Under the pieces are notes generated by a model. It worked only from the letters and a program-made list of their open reading frames with translations, was not told where the DNA came from and ran no database searches. Both the position numbers and the translations under genes were made by a program. A stretch of DNA of 64,000 nucleotides from Thysanoteuthis rhombus (Eukaryota; Mollusca; Cephalopoda; Oegopsida; Thysanoteuthidae), in contig OY735212.1 in NCBI GenBank assembly GCA_963457665.1, forward strand, positions 19,197,747-19,261,746, read 5' to 3'. Positions within the stretch are counted from its first letter, which is position 1. Each line of letters opens with the position of its first letter. This document shows positions 44,511 to 55,261 of this stretch, one piece after another.

Positions 44511-44734
44511 TTAGAAAATTCTGTGTTTCATAGTGATTCCAAGTTCCATGCCACAGCAAACATCTGAATTTCAAGCAATTACACTGACATGAAATTCAAA
44601 GTCACCATGAAGAACTGAATATTCTGTGTGTGTCTATTTACATATGCTCATTCCGCGATATCGCTCATAGATAACTCAACCCTCAAAAAATGATGATATT
44701 TATACACATACACTTACACATGTGTATGTGTGTA

Positions 44735-44783
<49 letters not shown>

Positions 44784-45508
44784 TGTGTATGTGTCTGTCT
44801 GTGTCTACATGCTTTAATGAATGAGGCCAGAGACCTTCTTCTTATCAACCACAAAAATGTCTGGCAGAGAGACAAAATCTGTAATGTTTATTCAACTGCA
44901 ATTCTAGCAGCAGACTAACTTGGAATTCTCCAGAGAGAGAAAGACAGATGCAACAAGCAGAGTGGGGGTGGGGAGGTGATATGGAGGCCTCATGAACATG
45001 ATGATGATGGTGGGGATGGTGGTGATGATTCTGTTTTTGCTGCTAGAGAGTGCAGTGGACAACTGCTACACTGATTCTCTGTGCCGTGTTGGCTACGACT
45101 ATTAATATTGCTTTGACACCGATTCAGTCGTAAATGACACAATTCAAAGCTCTTTTCCCACTGAACCACCTGAACAAAATTAACTTCATTGACAGTTTTT
45201 TTTCCTCTGATATCTATACACTGTAAATACGAGCGCATACTCAGTTGGAAACGATGGAGGCAGGGTCAAGGGTGACCAAACCATATGCAGCTGTGTGTTT
45301 GGCCGGTGCTGTAAGCTTCCAATGGAATGCAGGCTCTGTGCTTTTTGTGCAATTCAAACACACAAGAATAATTGCATAATTCATTTATGAATGGTTTATT
45401 CTTACTGTCGTCTTTTGTTTCATTCTACTCCCTTTTTTTAGTAGGGGAGTGTGCCAAAAGTTGAGAGTGAACCTCCCCATCCCCTTATTATAGACCTGAA
45501 ATAAAGAT
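44341..45508. other. unassigned stretch with microsatellites
   Basis: (TA)n at 44478-44509 and 44736-44780, the latter followed by TG. A GATGGTGG-type patch lies at 44998-45030. Confidence 0.5.
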
Positions 45509-45709
45509 AACCAACTGGACAATGCGACTCACTGCGTGAATCCCCAGAGATCACATGTAAAACCGTGGCTGACAGATTATAAGATGGTGAGATGAACGAG
45601 ACAAGTACAGAAAGATTTGGCTCTGCGACGTCCATGATAGAGACTTTTGGCTATTCCTGGGGACGGTCAAACAATGGACGATAAAAGACTCATCATCATC
45701 ATCATCATT
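45509..45709 (+). mobile_element. RTE-like retrotransposon 3' end with atypical CAT tail
   Basis: 'actggacaatgcgactcact', 'gtgaatccccagagatcaca', then 'ataaaagactcatcatcatc'. Sense copies elsewhere end in GACTGATGATG; here the tail after GACT is (CAT)n, its complement. Confidence 0.75.
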
Positions 45710-45956
45710 CATTCATTTTATTGCATTAGATTTTTTCAAAATGTTTGTGAAGTTCACATAATTATTTTTTCTGAATCTTTTTTTACCTTTACTTGCATGA
45801 GGTAAAACTAATGTTTATGAACATTTTTATTTCTAACTTTTGCCACGGTTCTTGTCACATTTTAGGGATAAAGAATCACTTCCTATTAAAATCAATTTTT
45901 CAACCATCTATATTTATTTCACTTTTATCTATCCCTTCAATTATTTATTCTTGAAT

Positions 45957-46258
45957 AGTCACAAAAGGTTTCTTTAGTTTCTAAGTGAGTCAGGCTGGCT
46001 GTCTATCTATTCCACATACAGGCCACTCCAATGGAACTAGAATGATAAAAATTCAGACATTCCTTCATATCATGTTAGAAAGAAAAAGGTTTTTGCTTGT
46101 TTCTTTTTTGAATTCTGACTTATTTAGTGATAACTTTCCAACCAAAGGTGAGCAGAGTGAGTTATTTATTGATCACCTCTTTCTCCAATTTTTTAATTGA
46201 TCATCCCTGAAATGGCATGCTGCAAAGAGACATGGGTCATGTGACAGTTTCTATTGGG
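45957..46258 (+). repeat. family A, internally deleted
   Basis: 'aggtttctttagtttc' to 'gtgacagtttctattgggg'. The segment from 'gtaagttcatgctaaattg' to the start of the 3' half is missing. Confidence 0.68.
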
Positions 46259-46470
46259 GAATTGTGGGATAGCTAGGATAAACTGGAGATTTTGGAGCTC
46301 ATAGGTCTTGGCTCCTTGAAGAGACCACCTTCAACAATGGTTTGATAAAAAAGGAGAATTTGCAATAAATAGACATCCACTATCACTTTATTGGAGACAA
46401 AAGGCTAAACTATTATTTCTGCTATTCATACGTATCAATACAAAAAATATCCTTATTACTGTATAATGTC

Positions 46471-46567
46471 AGTAGAAATACTGTAAGTGAACTAGAATTT
46501 ATAAAGCTTTCAGAGACTACCCTTTCATTGGGGACCCGGGGGATGCATGTTCAAGCTATGCCTCTGC
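46471..46567. mobile_element. GCAGAGGC MITE, left end lost
   Basis: Shares 'agtagaaatactgtaagtga' and 'ataaagctt' with 62285-62413; the right end 'agctatgcctctgc' is the complement of that copy's left end. Confidence 0.55.
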
Positions 46568-47420
46568 ATTAGTGGAATTGATTGCATGGGAGCCATATTC
46601 AAACATAGATATTTTCCTTTTTTAGATATTTTCACTACAATAGTAATTCTTTTTTTTTTTTTTTCAAATTAATTGAACTCATCCCAAACCAGGGGGTGGG
46701 GGATGTACCCGTGATCCACACCTTGTTCTGAAAATAAAAGTTACAAAAGAGAAAATAGGAAATAAACATCATCCTCCTAAAAAATCAATCAGGAACAACG
46801 AACAAACATGATTAATTAACTCGGAAAGTATGCGAAATAAAAATATCAAATCAACTTCATTCAGTGAACACTAATTTGTGGGTCATTGATCGCAAGGAAT
46901 TATGCAATTTCTTCAGAAAAAAAAATCCTGCATCCAACAACACAGTAGATATTTGACCTATGATTAGGGCTTGCTCAAGCTCCTGGCAACATGGAAAGCT
47001 ACCCAGGGTGCCAAGTGCTGGGGGGCCATCTATGTGTACAAATCCAAATGGAAAAATTAGAAAATGAATGAATCAATTAGAATTAAAACAATCAAAATAA
47101 GGAAATTACCTGAAGTCAGATTTTTCGAAAACATCTGACAGTTAAATTCTTTCTGTTGTAGCAAAACTAAAAGAAAAAAATTGGCGAAGGGAATTCTCAT
47201 GACCAATGACAAGTTCAGTCAGGCTTAGCAAGTTTGATAAGACAGAGTGCTTGCAATAGCTGGGGCCAGCGAGGAAAAGTAATAATCAATCTGATATATT
47301 TGTCAAATGAAGATTTTAAGCTCTGATGCTGTATCGGGATTTTTTTTATTTCATCCGATTATTAGAGTAAACATTTCATCCCTATATATTCATATTTCTC
47401 ATGATGAAGCATGAATAAGA
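46568..47420. other. unassigned stretch
   Basis: Poly-T near 46650; 'acccagggtgccaagtgctg' near 47003 is the only GC-richer point. No gene. Confidence 0.45.
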
Positions 47421-47805
47421 TAGGTCTGGGTAGTCACTCCATAGGAACTGTCACATGATCAACATCTTTTGGCAGCATACCATTTTGAAAAATGTGTGAT
47501 CAAGAAATATGTGAGTTCTTTGGCCTTTTTTTAAGGCGTTGATTGCTAAGATGTCTGAATTTCCGAAAAACGAGCATTAACACTGCTGAACACAAAGTAA
47601 GGGACCAATCTAGGATTGATTTATATTGGTGATTGAACCCCTCCCACCCCTTGAAAACTTATGGGGGAGAATTTTCAGAAACAAAAATAGATTTTTCTAG
47701 GCATAATAAGGAGTGAATATTTAAATTTTCACCTCTTGAGTTCCCCTGGTTTGACCTGCATGCATGACACATAAATAGATTGCTAGCCATTTTGGTTTCT
47801 GTTAA
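47421..47805 (-). repeat. family A dispersed repeat, near full length
   Basis: Plus strand 'aggtctgggtagtcactcca' then 'taggaactgtcacatgatca'; the far end is 'ggtttctgttaata'. Confidence 0.72.
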
Positions 47806-48104
47806 TACTATACTTTAAGAGGCACAAAAGTTCATCTCACCCAGGGCATCGGTAACCCTGAGGCCAGCCCTGCCTCTAATGCAAAATGCCTAAATTTCAC
47901 ATTCAGAGTGACGGCCATGCTATGAATTTTTGTCTTGTTTTTTTTTTTTCCTCAAGTTTTTGCTTTAAGAAGTTTTTTCACCATTTGCATATATGTATGG
48001 ATCATTGTTCTCTGCTTAGACTCTCAGTGAGGGTGTTGTAAGGCAATTGTTGGTAAGATCCATTTCTAGTTTCCAGGCAAGTCAAAACTCTGTTCTGCTA
48101 ATGG

Positions 48105-48340
48105 TACCCCAATGATCACCCATCTAGGTTCTGAGCAGGCTCAACTTCAATGATCTTGAGGGAATGAAACATTTGGCTGTCAACTCTCTGCCTTGGGGAG
48201 AGGTTCCTCAAATTGTAGTTCTTGTGCTGAATGATTTGTGGAGAGGCATCGAGTACTATTTTTGAAGTCTCTGGCATGACTTGGTGGTGGATTGAACCAC
48301 AACCAATAAACCTGTCAAGCACTCTACCACTGAGCCATGA
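48105..48340 (-). repeat. SINE-like unit: tRNA-type head plus 5S-like body
   Basis: Minus strand from 48340: 'tggctcagtggtagagtgct' (A box), then 'gttgtggttcaatccacc' (B box) about 40 bases on, a good polymerase III promoter layout. Further on (48154-48114) 'attgaagttgagcctgctca' and 'gaacctagatgggtgatc' resemble the 5S rRNA segment A-A-G-T-T-A-A-G-C ... G-G-A-T-G-G-G-T-G-A-C. No poly-A or terminal repeat could be fixed. Whether the 5S resemblance is ancestry or coincidence is unsettled. Confidence 0.5.
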
Positions 48341-48590
48341 TTATCACTTTAACTATTGTAACCATGAAAATTATGGGGGTTTCCTTAAAATTTATGATAT
48401 CCAACTGAATCATAGAACTTCGATGCTCCCTAGCCACATGGTTCAAATCTGGTATCAGTTTATATTGGGACCCTGTGCATAAAACACATATTGCTTTTAC
48501 AGGCGTCCCCCAAATTATGATGTGGATGTTGTGGTCAAAGAAAGTCAGCTATGTTCTAACCTAGCTGCATAAAAGATTGTTCAATTTGCA

Positions 48591-48705
48591 GAAGAGTTCC
48601 TTAATTTTTTATGCTATTTATAGAAGAGTTCCACTTTTTTTTAATGCTATTCATTGAAGAGCTCCACTGTGAATTACAAGCAATTTATGAATTCGGGATT
48701 TCAAA
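48591..48705 (+). repeat. short minisatellite, unit about 34 bp
   Basis: 'gaagagttcc' recurs at 48591, 48628 and (as 'gaagagctcc') 48655. The third unit continues into 'actgtgaattacaagcaatt', related to 58385-58495. Confidence 0.6.
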
Positions 48706-49187
48706 AAAGCATCAAGGATAAGATGAAAAGAAGTTGAAAATTAATAAAGTGTTTCATCAAATAAATTCAGACAAATCAGGTTTGTTTTGTACTTGCTGTA
48801 AACTAATAATATGGAATGGTGTAAAAACCTGTTTCTGTGATTATCCTTTGCTTCTTTATAGCAGTCGTTTGCTTGTGCTTTTATCATGAATTCCCTCACA
48901 CATTTGCTTGAACTATAGAACTTGTATGGATTATTCAAAAGCTGGGTCACTAAATTTTCCTCACCGGGATTTTGCTTGGAATTCAATAATACGATACTTT
49001 TATTTAAATAAACCTTATGCTACTCCTAGTTTCCATGGTTACCTCATGCTTCATCCAATAGATTATGTAGAAGCACATAACTCTGTCTGCAATTAAGTGT
49101 CATTTTGAAAATCATCTCTGGATTATTGTGATGAGGAATTCCTCCCTTATTTCTTTTTGGATCTTTTTTAACCGCTGTACTAGTTTA

Positions 49188-49189
<2 letters not shown>
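48706..49189. other. unassigned stretch
   Basis: Overlapping opposite frames (81 codons minus, 62 plus) without domains. Confidence 0.45.
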
Positions 49190-49234
<45 letters not shown>

Positions 49235-49300
49235 GTGCAAGTTATTACCCTTGATTCAAATTTCATTTATGTATATATATATATATCTATATATATATAA
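49190..49300. repeat. (TC)n and (TA)n microsatellites
   Basis: TC run at about 49190-49231 and TA run at about 49272-49299. Confidence 0.92.
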
Positions 49301-50571
49301 GTTAATATGCATTCTCTTTTGTTTGTATTTTTGATGGCTTGCTTCACCTCACTCAGTGTTATTTTTTACTTGTATATCTTGTTTATTGTCCTAGGTCTCT
49401 TGATTGGAGGGTTAGAGGTTTTTGCAGAACTTGGAGGCACGTTTAATAATTTGGTCCCTATCCCTTGTTTGGTCTCCTTCTTCAAGCACACTAATTATTT
49501 GCATTCTCCCTGCACTGAATCCAACCAACCAACCAAAAATCAAAGGTAGATCCACTGAACCATGATTAGAGAAATACTTATTTCTAACTACATGAAACCT
49601 GCCCTATTGAATGGTTACCAGCTATATAGATATATTGAATGGGAAGTAAAGGTTCAGTTTAGCATTATAGTTACATTAAACTGAAAAAATGTTTTTCCAA
49701 AAACATTCAACAAGGTTGACTGGTATGCATGCCAAATGATCTGTGCTAATTTTCATTTAGGGGACTCAGTGACAAACAGGATAAGTTCTTTTATATTATA
49801 GATGATTTGTAAATTCTAGATATTGCTAGCATGTACATAAGATGAGTGGGAGAAAGGGAGGGAAGATCAGAGTATAAAAAGAAAAAGTAATTATCTCCTC
49901 AGCCAAAAGAGAGTGAAACAAGCTAAGTTCTTTTCTTGAGCGAAGATCAAACAAGAACAGTCTTGCCAACTTTATTTTCAACTTTACATCAAAAATTGAG
50001 TCAAAAAATATCCTAGAAAACGTAAAAACATCCTAACTCACCAGATATACATCTGAAATCTTGGGAATATATTAATGATGAATTATGATAATAACAAATC
50101 AAATTCTGAAGATTGAGGTCATATTTATATCATTAAAATACAAATATCAGTAATTTACTTCATTAAAAATGATACTCATGGTATTACTATAAATCAAATA
50201 AAAATATAACTTATTTAATTAAAAATTTCTGACATCTACGAGCAAATAAAAAAAAACACTGAGATTTAGATGAGAAATATCCAGATTTGTGATACTGAGG
50301 AAGGGACATAACTCTAATTTCAGATTGTCTGTCAGTGACTACAATCAGCTCTTAAGATGCTAGCAAATTTCTAAAAGGTTTTTGAATCCAAAAGAATCAG
50401 CCTTGTGGCCAGTTCGTGTTTCCCCAGCATCTCGTATTCATTTATTCCTCAACTATCAAGGGAGGTAATAAAGATTTTTAAGAATCTTAGAGTTTCTTTC
50501 CTGAATAAAAAAACTGGCACAATGTAGGGAAGGTGGTCCCGATTGTAAATTCCAAAGTTTCACTTCTCTCA
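49301..50571. other. unassigned stretch
   Basis: No gene; 80-codon frame from 49307 is hydrophobic at its start (possible membrane-like helix) but has no recognised family. Confidence 0.4.
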
Positions 50572-50638
50572 CTCTGAGGGTGAGATAGTTAACATATTCG
50601 CCTCACATACATATGGTTGCAGGTTTCGGAGAAATCTT
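50572..50638 (+). repeat. tRNA-derived SINE head
   Basis: 'ggtgagatagttaacatatt' is an A-box-like segment and 'ggttgcaggtttcgg' a B-box-like segment about 30 bases on. Arm pairing is poor, so SINE relic rather than tRNA. Confidence 0.42.
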
Positions 50639-50656
50639 CAAAGAACAAATTTTCCT

Positions 50657-50786
50657 GTGCTGTCAGCAGCTAATCGAGTATGCTCTAAGCTAGTTATTAT
50701 GGTGGAAAGTATGTATCTGCCGTCTCACCAATGTGCTGTCACAGTGTACAGTGCTGTCAGCAGCTAATCAAGTATGCTCTAAGCTA
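50657..50786 (+). repeat. direct repeat, 36 bp, 94 bp apart
   Basis: 'gtgctgtcagcagctaatc' followed by 'agtatgctctaagcta' occurs at 50657-50692 and 50751-50786 with one difference; a partial third 'gtgctgtcac' lies between. Confidence 0.85.
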
Positions 50787-51835
50787 TGTTAAAAACTGTG
50801 AACAAATAAAAAGAGTATTGATGACAAAAAAGAAGTAAATACATAGATTATAGTTATTGCTCTGATTAAATAAAATTAACTTGCTTTTATTTGTTTGTTC
50901 TTAGCATCAAAGAGTGAGTGTGTGAAACTTAAAAATCAGAACCACCTTCGTTATATTGTGCCCATTTTATCTCCAGCACCTGCAGATAATCATCTAATAT
51001 TGCCTTTTGGCTTTCTTGACTTTCAACTTATACTACAATTTTTTTATTACCTCCCTTGATACTTGGAGAATGAATGAAGTCAAAACGATAAAACTCAAGT
51101 GAGCCTCAAGTTTCCATTCTGCCGGTGAATGACAAAGCTTCTTTTTTTTTCACAGCGTCGATGATCCTCGGTAATTATCCATTATTATTATTAATAATTT
51201 ATTCTTAGTTATGTATTTGAAGCAACCCACTAATCTGTTTAAAATGACTTCTGATTTCTAATTTGTAAAAATTCCAAGTATTGCTAGCATGTAGTTAAGA
51301 GGGGTTGGAAGTGAGAGAGAAAGAGAAGAGGTCAGAGTAAATAATGGAGGTGAGGAAATAAAAAGTAATATCTCTTTTCATCCAGTTAACTTCTAACATC
51401 ATAAACTGCTTGATAATGCTACCAACTGACAGTGGAACTCTTCTGTGAATGAAATACGAAAAGAAATTAGAAATTCACCAAAAAGTGGAACAAAGGTAAA
51501 ATTAACCAGTAGTCACTCCCTTTGAAACAATAAAATTTTCTTGCTTAAATTTATGAGTTGATACTATTTTGTGAAAAAAAGTTTTTGAATCCCAGCCTTA
51601 CATTTTGCCTTGACTAAACCAGATTTTTAGCCAGTGTGCATATAGTGTATATATCATAATATCTAAATCTATATAAACCCTTCAAGAAGCTTACATAAAT
51701 TGCATTAATGGATAATTGGAAATAATTGACTGAAATGACATAAAATTCTTTTACATCTTTAGAGTCTAAAGCTTTACAGCTTTCTGGACACATACATGCA
51801 CCCACACATATATGTGTGTGTATGATTGTAATGTG
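50787..51835. other. unassigned stretch
   Basis: No gene or repeat recognised. Confidence 0.45.
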
Positions 51836-52150
51836 GATTATTCCTTCTCCTCCCTTCTCTTTGTAATATATCCTGTCTTCTAATTACTCTTTTCTTCTAT
51901 CTCTCTCGCTTCTCCCCCATTCTCTTTGCAAATCATTTTTAGATTTTCTACACATTTCTCTCTTTTCTTCTCCCACTGACTCTCCCCAACACCCTCTCTC
52001 TATCTAATCCTGATTCTCTTTATCTCATCGGAGCACACATCTTCTCCTTTTCTTTATGCTTCTCTCTTCCTCACATACACTCTATCATTGTATTTCTTCT
52101 CCTCACTCTCTTTCCACTGAGCCTCACTCTTTCCTTCTCACATCCTCTGC
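51836..52150. repeat. pyrimidine-rich tract
   Basis: T/C dominate the plus strand over about 310 bp ('ctctctcgcttctccccc'). It directly precedes the hAT element at 52153. Confidence 0.75.
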
Positions 52151-52152
52151 TC

Positions 52153-52994
52153 CACGGGTTCTCAAAATGTGCACCTTGGTGCCATGGTTAGCTCCCAGGG
52201 GCACCACAGGAAAATTCAACAATTCCAGACAATCACAATTCAATGTGCTAATGTGGGGTTACAATGACAGGAAACAATATATATTGAAATCAAAATTTGC
52301 CCATGTGGGATTAACTGACTTTGGGATATCAGGAAAAGATGAATATCCCATGCTGTTATTGAAAAGAGGAAATAAATACAGTGTATTCTTGTTAATAGGA
52401 CCACATTAGAACCAACAATTTTGGACCCTTTAGATAGGTGGTCCGATTAACCAAATCACTTAATTGTTTTTGTGCACAAAACAATTCAATTTAAAGGGAA
52501 CAACTTGCATATAAACCACGGCAACTTAAGTTACCTTATTTTTCAACCCCCCTTTTTTTTTTTTGAAAATCCAAGTCACAAGCTAACAATATTTCAAAAA
52601 TAGTTGTTTTGAGAACTGAAAAATATATTTTTAGTCATTCTATCAGATTTTACTGAAAAAAATGTTTATTTGGTAGCATTATTGCTTGTTTCAAATAAAT
52701 AGTCCATTAGTCATAATAAACAAAGCAAATTAGTGATGATTACATACCTTTGGTTTGTTTTTTACAAGATTGGTTGTATAAGCAGCTGATCCTAATAACC
52801 ATTGGTCCCATTAAGCAGAATCAACTGTAAATAAGTTGAAATGTAAACCATTTACATGATTCATTATTTTTTACTTATCAATTGCCTTTACATTCATGTG
52901 AATAAGTTAGATAAGTATTTTCAGATTTAGGGTGCTGAAAAAATTCTTTTTCCACTAAGCACATTGTGATTTTGAAAAAGTTTCGGAGCCATTT
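52153..52994 (+). mobile_element. non-autonomous hAT element carrying a nested MITE
   Basis: The left end 'cacgggttctcaaaatgtgc' and the complement of the right end 'aaatggctccgaaacttttt' match the two ends of the 25221-25943 element in reversed order, and internal sequence near 52225 is also shared. Candidate target octamers CTCTGCTC and CCTTACTC agree at 5 of 8 positions. The pogo-like insertion at 52379-52827 accounts for over half its length. Confidence 0.72.
52379..52827. mobile_element. pogo-like MITE with TA target duplication, nested in hAT
   Basis: The left end 'cagtgtattcttgttaatag' and the complement of the right end 'cagttgattctgcttaatgg' are inverted repeats that continue into GGACCA on both sides. 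TA sits on both flanks (52377-52378 and 52828-52829). C-A-G-T-T-G-A ends with TA duplication are typical of pogo/Tigger elements. No transposase frame remains in its 449 bp. Confidence 0.8.
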
Positions 52995-53163
52995 CCTTAC
53001 TCTATTTCTACCACTTCAGAACATTTTAAGTGAGTGGAGTCCTGGAATATTCCAAAGACGCTCAAGTGGCTTGATTTAAATTTTTAATCAAGAGATTCTT
53101 GTCTTGAGAATTTCTCGTCTGTGCAATTAAACTTAAAGCCAAGGTCAGTCAAACAATTAATAC

Positions 53164-53325
53164 AACAGGTCTGGTGAGTCACTCAGTCATGTAAGCCACG
53201 TCTTTTGGCAGTATGACATGTTAGGGGTGATCACTTGATGTTATATTTCTCTCCTTTTATTGGGTGTCTGAGTTTTTCAAAATAATAAGCATGCTGGACG
53301 CAAACTAAGGGACCAATTAGAAATA
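53164..53325 (-). repeat. family A, 3' part only
   Basis: Plus strand 'caggtctggtgagtcactca', 'cttttggcagtatgacatgt' and 'aaactaagggaccaatt'. Confidence 0.62.
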
Positions 53326-53443
53326 CATATACATTGTTTCAAGGAAGTGTTGTACCAAAGTTTTCTCCCTGTCACTCGACCATATTGAAGGTTTTCAAGA
53401 TGAAGTGTTCAATGTATTTGGAAATCATATCTCCCCAATGATT

Positions 53444-53556
53444 ATGGCACCTGATATCGCAAGACAGTGACCCATCCAGGTACTGACCATACCAAACATT
53501 GCTTAACTTTGGTGATTGTACAAGAATCAATGTATCCAAAGCAATTTGGCTGTTCT
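53444..53556 (-). pseudogene. 5S rRNA-derived pseudogene or SINE3-type head
   Basis: On the minus strand 'aaagttaagcaatgtttggt' followed by 'atggtcagtacctggatggg' and 'tcactg' aligns base by base with the 3' two thirds of animal 5S rRNA, including the internal promoter region (A box, intermediate element and C box). The 5' third is weaker ('aacagccaaattgctttgga', against G-C-C-A-U-A-C-C). The length, about 112 bp, is close to the 119-120 bp gene. Many substitutions break the helices, so it is not a working gene. It may be a retroposed copy or the head of a 5S-promoter SINE; no clear tail was seen. Confidence 0.75.
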
Positions 53557-54339
53557 TGATAATAGTGAGCTTGTATCATTGACAAATGTTGGTTGATCAT
53601 CTCTCTGTAGCTATGCAGAGATTTGAATGGCAACCTGTGCGTAAATGTTTTTCAAAATGGAAGGGTTGTTGCAAAGGGATAATCTCACTATTGGCCTCCA
53701 AGGTAATTTTCCCAGAGGCTGATGCCTGGTGACCTTTTTGGTTGCAGGAGTCACCAGAAAGAAGGTAGATTTTATTACCAGTCTGCCTTAGGGAGTCTTT
53801 ACTCCTTGTTTGTTTTTTTTTTTCTGTCAGAGTTTCCTTCTCTTAGCTGTAACTGTCTTACAGGGCTAAAGAATTCCGATTATCCAGCTATTTACCAGTA
53901 GTGGTAAGAGTAGCGGATTCATGCCTTCTGTCTTTAACTTGCCTCTCCTTTCATTCCTCTCCTATTTTTCTCTTTATTTTTTCCATCCAATTATCAGCTT
54001 TTTTTTCAAGATGCAGAATAGAAAATCTTGAGTGAAATGAGGGTGGACAATATGATTGTGGGCTTTGCAAGATACAATTAATGGCAATCTTTCAAACATC
54101 AAGGCATTCTGTGTTGACTTCTGTATTCTCCAAAACACTCAGAAAAAAATACAGAAAGATTTAGAGGAAAAAAAATCAAACATAAACCTTCAAAGTTGTG
54201 TGTCTCACCACCCGACTGTTCATAAGAAAATGTGGATATAATTATCTCCCCTTTATGATGCATTGATTTTCCTCCAGAGGTCAACAAGGAAGATCTTATT
54301 AAATGCCAAAAAATGAATCTTGTATAATGTTTCACTGAA
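53557..54339. other. unassigned stretch
   Basis: No gene; a poly-T patch lies near 53813. Confidence 0.45.
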
Positions 54340-54861
54340 GGAATTAAGAAAAAAAAAATGAAAGGAGTAATTAGTTAAAATAAGAGAAAATAAAACAACA
54401 AAAACAAACAGTTGAAATAAGAAAAAAAATGTGAAAAAATGTGGCGAAAAAAAAGAAAAAAAGGATGAATGAAAAAAAGAGATTGAAAGTGAAGAAGATA
54501 ATGAAAAGGATAGGGAATATAGTAGAGGAAGAGAAAAATGGAAAAAAATGAAGGTTGAGGAAAAAAGAGGAAAAGAAAAAGGGGGTGAAAACTGAATGAA
54601 GATAGGGGATAATATCAATGAAAAAGGAAACGATGAAAGAATTAGCCAGAGAGGTAAAGAAAAGGAAGAAAATCATGCAAGGAGGAAGCATGAAAAATGA
54701 AACAGTGAAAGCAGGGAAAGAAGTTCAAGAAGAAATAAAAAGTTGGAAAGAAAAAGGGGTGAGGAGGAGAGGAAGGGAAAATGATAAGTGAGCGAAGATG
54801 AAGAATAAGTTAAAAGAACAAAGAAGGGAAAAAAGGGATAAAGATTTTTAAAGGAAAGAAG
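54340..54861. repeat. long purine-rich (A/G) strand block
   Basis: Over 500 bp in which the plus strand is overwhelmingly A and G. The Phe/Ser-rich frames on the minus strand (121 and 106 codons) are its by-product. Confidence 0.85.
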
Positions 54862-55215
54862 AAGGAATAAGCCAGACTGCTACAGGGTCAAACTCTACCT
54901 CTACTTCCTCGTGTATTGGTAACTTAAATTTTCATTGGTATATAAGACTTACCAATTTTCTGGTAAGAGAGCTACCAATTGATCGCAATAGGCATGTGGA
55001 CAAGTGCCCCCCCACCCCGTTCAATCTGGGCTAATTGATGTAATTTCGGTCAAATTTTGTACCCTTATTAGGAAGACTTCCCAAATAACTATTCTGATGA
55101 CTTTGTGGTGCTATCAAATCACAGTTAGGAAGTGTTAATCTTCTATATCAGTTTGGTTTAACATGACAGGACAGACGAACAATAAAGAATGAGGATTGTT
55201 CTTGCTGTTGTGGTG
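54862..55215 (+). repeat. tRNA-containing repeat, unit 1 of a head-to-tail pair
   Basis: 'ccagactgctacagggtcaa', then 'ggtatataagactta' and a decayed tRNA-like part ('ggtaagagagctaccaattg'), then 'tttggtttaacatgacagga' and 'ttcttgctgttg'. The same order of landmarks is found in unit 2. Confidence 0.6.
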
Positions 55216-55261
55216 GATCTCTGGCTTGGACTGAAGTTGGACAATAAAGACAGAAGAATGA

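Noticed and set aside
46970-47875. A larger inverted-repeat element bounded by 'acccagggtgcc' and 'cacccagggcatcggtaacc'
   Set aside because: The two ends do not pair beyond a few bases, and a family A copy sits between them; insufficient support.
53444-53556. A functional 5S rRNA gene
   Set aside because: Too many substitutions in helices and a poor 5' third; no tandem 5S array nearby.
54253-54691. Phe/Ser/Leu-rich frames of 121 and 106 codons suggesting membrane proteins
   Set aside because: They arise from the purine-rich strand block read in reverse; two frames overlap with equal openness, as expected for low complexity.
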